Origin: Astropecten irregularis
Taxonomy: Eukaryota; Echinodermata; Asteroidea; Paxillosida; Astropectinidae
DNA: 64,000 nucleotides
NCBI GenBank assembly: GCA_963971285.1
Contig: OZ020248.1
Location: 21,411,873 to 21,475,872 of the forward strand
Direction: 5' to 3'
Within the stretch, counting starts at the first letter, position 1, and each line of letters opens with the position of its first letter. A model generated the notes under the pieces. The model saw only the letters and a list, made by a program, of their open reading frames with translations, had not been told where the DNA came from and made no database searches. The position numbers and the translations under genes are program-made. Positions 62,059 through 64,000 of the stretch are shown piece by piece.

Positions 62059-62631
62059 ATGAGTCAGGTGGTTCCTGATGATACCCCCACCTCTGAGTGG
62101 TTAATACAAAGAACCAGCAACAGATATTGTTGGTCTTTGGGGGACCTTTATACCAGAAGTGTTTTCAGTTTTAGAAGAAATAAAGAAATCTTTCCATTAT
62201 GTACTGAAAAGTGTTTATTTGAAGTAGTAAGTATGATCATCTTTGTTGTGCTGTTTGTTTTGTTTGTTTACTTTTCTTTGTTGTTGTTGTTGTTGTTTTT
62301 GCAGGAAGAACATTCACTCCAATCATGTGTTTTTCAAAATGCATGTAATGAAGAGAATTTTTGTTATCTGTTTCCAGAGAAACTCATGTATGAAGATTGC
62401 ATCAAGCAAAACAGTGTAATTGATCAGTGGGACATTGCCATTGACATTCTCCTAATTCATAAATTATCAGGGGAGGGGGAAACTTGGCCTCATCCCCCAC
62501 CAGGATTGGCAGGGAAATGCCGCCACCCATGTATGAGAGATGTACATGTAGTAAGAGCCCCATCAACCCCCCTCCCCACACACACCCCTAACACCTCCCC
62601 CTCCCACAATTCAGAAATTGCAAGAAAGTGA
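62059..62631 (+). CDS. Possible two-exon protein, unrecognised; intron read through
   Basis: The unbroken frame has 190 codons, but a GTAAGT donor at 62227 and a T-rich, TTTTTGCAG acceptor ending at 62304 lie inside it. Their spacing, 78 bases, is a multiple of three. Spliced, the protein would read SEWLIQRTSNRYCWSLGDLY, then CLFEVEEHSLQSCV, FCYLFPEKLMYEDCIKQNSV and IDQWDIAIDILLIH, about 164 residues. The Leu/Val/Phe-rich stretch seen when the intron is read is not a membrane segment. The C-terminus is Pro/Ser-rich. No domain is recognised. Confidence 0.35.
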   Translation: MSQVVPDDTPTSEWLIQRTSNRYCWSLGDLYTRSVFSFRRNKEIFPLCTEKCLFEVVSMIIFVVLFVLFVYFSLLLLLLFLQEEHSLQSCVFQNACNEENFCYLFPEKLMYEDCIKQNSVIDQWDIAIDILLIHKLSGEGETWPHPPPGLAGKCRHPCMRDVHVVRAPSTPLPTHTPNTSPSHNSEIARK

Positions 62632-62639
62632 GAAAAGTT

Positions 62640-63910
62640 TATTGGTTCTTAATATAAAGTATTACACTGTACTTTTAAAATGTGCCTATTTATGCATCAA
62701 AAAAGTATGATGAAATCCTCGTAAAATGTTAGAATATTTGGATTGACCTTAAAGACCTTTATTAAAACCTCTAGATACCACCAGGCTTATTAAGACAATG
62801 AACAATGTACAGTGAATATAATCATGACAGATGCAGACCAGTGAATAGGTCCAAATCAGTCTGCAGAGCTCATTCATATTCTTTTCAATCTTTTTTTATA
62901 AAAGCATTTGCTGGGCCATACATGGGAAGTCTTGTAAAGAAAACAATGGATGGAGCCTGGTCAACAGAGTTTGGACTTTCACCTTTCAGCTGTTTGGATG
63001 AAATAAGGTCCTAAAGTAGCTCTATTTGTGCTATGTAAAGGAGGGGTACATTTTTGAGTCTGACACCAGTCAATTGGGCAGTTTTTAGGGTCATTTTTCT
63101 TTGGATGGTCTTTTCTCAAAAAGTCAGTGGTTATCCTAAAGAAAATTGTGAAGAAAATTAAAACGGAAGTTATCAGCTTCATTTTGGTGTATGGTTTGAT
63201 TGCCTGAGAAACTTGTGAGTATTTGAAATAATTGTTTGAAATTGGTCATTTGCATGGGAGTCTATGGGAAATTATTTACTGGTCTGAGTGTCTGCCGCCC
63301 TCTGTTGGGATGGGGACATAGTATGGTGCACTGTGTCCCTGGAGCAGGTACCCAGACTCCACAATGGAATTCCATATACGTACTGTATAATATCTCACAT
63401 GTTGACTGAACGCGTGTTCATTTGCTTTGGAGTGTGGAAGTAAACAAAGTTACATGTAGGTGTTGCTTTGCCGATGTTGCTGAAGTTTTAATGTTCTAAA
63501 TGTTCTGGACAGTCGTTCTAGGTGCAAACATGTATTTCCAGGTTGCGTTAAGTCACCTCCCGGAAGTCTATGGCCATGTCATGAATGTTGATAGTTGGTG
63601 ACTGATGATGACCAGTCTCAGGAATGATCGAATGGTTGCGGCCCAGGCTGCCACGCATCGCATGCACGGACAACGGACTTGTGGAGGTCATGAACGCAAC
63701 AACATACAGTATACATGAACCTTGTGACAACAAAGTATTCCTTCAGTTTGAATGTGCAACGTGGGCCTGATGACATACCAGCATACATGGAGTGCATTGA
63801 GTGCTATTATTAATTAATTTAATAGCTTGTTATGTGTACTTCCAAGATGTAAAGAGTAAGCTCCACGTCTACAGCAACTCGGTGGGTTTTGACTTCTTGC
63901 TAGCCTGGTC
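62640..63910. other. Region without a recognisable gene
   Basis: No gene supported. A stretch near 63255-63280 (GGGAGTCTATGGGAAATTAT, TTACT) resembles the end of the 430-bp block at 400-420, and may be a diverged relative. A pyrimidine-rich run precedes the fold-back element. Confidence 0.4.
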
Positions 63911-63919
63911 CCTTCCTCC

Positions 63920-63989
63920 TAGTTGCGATGATCGTAACCCTAAGGTCCCTGTCCCCATGTCAGACCTAGGGTTACGATCATCGCAACTA
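63920..63989. mobile_element. 70-bp fold-back element with 9-bp target duplication
   Basis: Arms of about 26 bases (TAGTTGCGATGATCGTAACC and onward) are reverse complements with one bulge, around a loop of about 15 bases. The whole is flanked by the perfect 9-bp direct repeat CCTTCCTCC (63911-63919 and 63990-63998). Duplications of nine bases are typical of Mutator-like (MULE) elements. At 70 bp it is near the lower size limit of MITEs. No coding capacity. Confidence 0.85.
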
Positions 63990-64000
63990 CCTTCCTCCAT

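Noticed and set aside
62227-62304. Transmembrane segment in the 62-kb frame
   Set aside because: The Leu/Val/Phe stretch coincides with an intron with GTAAGT and a T-rich acceptor tract.
1-64000. tRNA, rRNA or snRNA genes
   Set aside because: I looked for B-box-like GGTTCGANTCC and known rRNA or snRNA cores and saw none that I could support by eye. A tRNAscan or Infernal run would be decisive.

Overview
The window looks like intron- and transposon-rich DNA of a marine invertebrate. An echinoderm or another invertebrate deuterostome fits best, but the sequence does not prove this. The clues are GT-AG introns with short exons, a secreted collagen-type (C1q-like) first exon, a very large and varied load of DNA transposons, palindromic MITEs and short motifs such as repeated CATGTA. 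There is no bacterial gene organisation, rRNA, tRNA or CRISPR array that I can support.

Region 1 (about 1-14,000) is almost free of genes and is a mosaic of small non-autonomous elements. It holds a 1,221-bp hAT-type element with a perfect 8-bp target duplication and an empty-site copy next to it, several palindromic MITE families, tandem repeats, and nested insertions whose empty and filled alleles can be read side by side. The one convincing host-type coding exon is the collagen/C1q-like exon on the minus strand at 8.4-8.8 kb.

Region 2 (about 15-22 kb, minus strand) carries a decayed two-exon gene of unknown family, a Harbinger transposase fragment, and three exons of a Crypton-like tyrosine recombinase. 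One recombinase exon is split by a 241-bp palindromic MITE. At 22,041-25,607 a young LTR retrotransposon sits on the plus strand. It has 671-bp LTRs and a 5-bp target duplication, and its body is internally deleted to RNase H plus integrase.

Region 3 (about 26-59 kb) is packed with coding fragments, essentially all on the minus strand. They come from hAT, P-element/THAP9-like, Tigger/pogo, piggyBac, Ty3/gypsy and BEL/Pao elements, tyrosine-recombinase-associated proteins, and a multi-copy transposase-like family with a CSGQNKN signature. Mixed with these are host-type domains: a ubiquitin-specific-protease-like ORF, a BEN domain, PHD fingers, an OB-fold-like exon and a Ser/Thr/Pro minisatellite-coded exon. 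Many fragments keep good splice sites, while many others carry one or two frameshifts or stops.

Region 4 (59-64 kb) is gene-poor. It has one possible two-exon plus-strand gene at 62.1-62.6 kb and a 70-bp fold-back element with a 9-bp target duplication at the very end of the window.

The genes do not form a pathway. The unifying features are nested transposition and the one-sided strand bias of the fragments.
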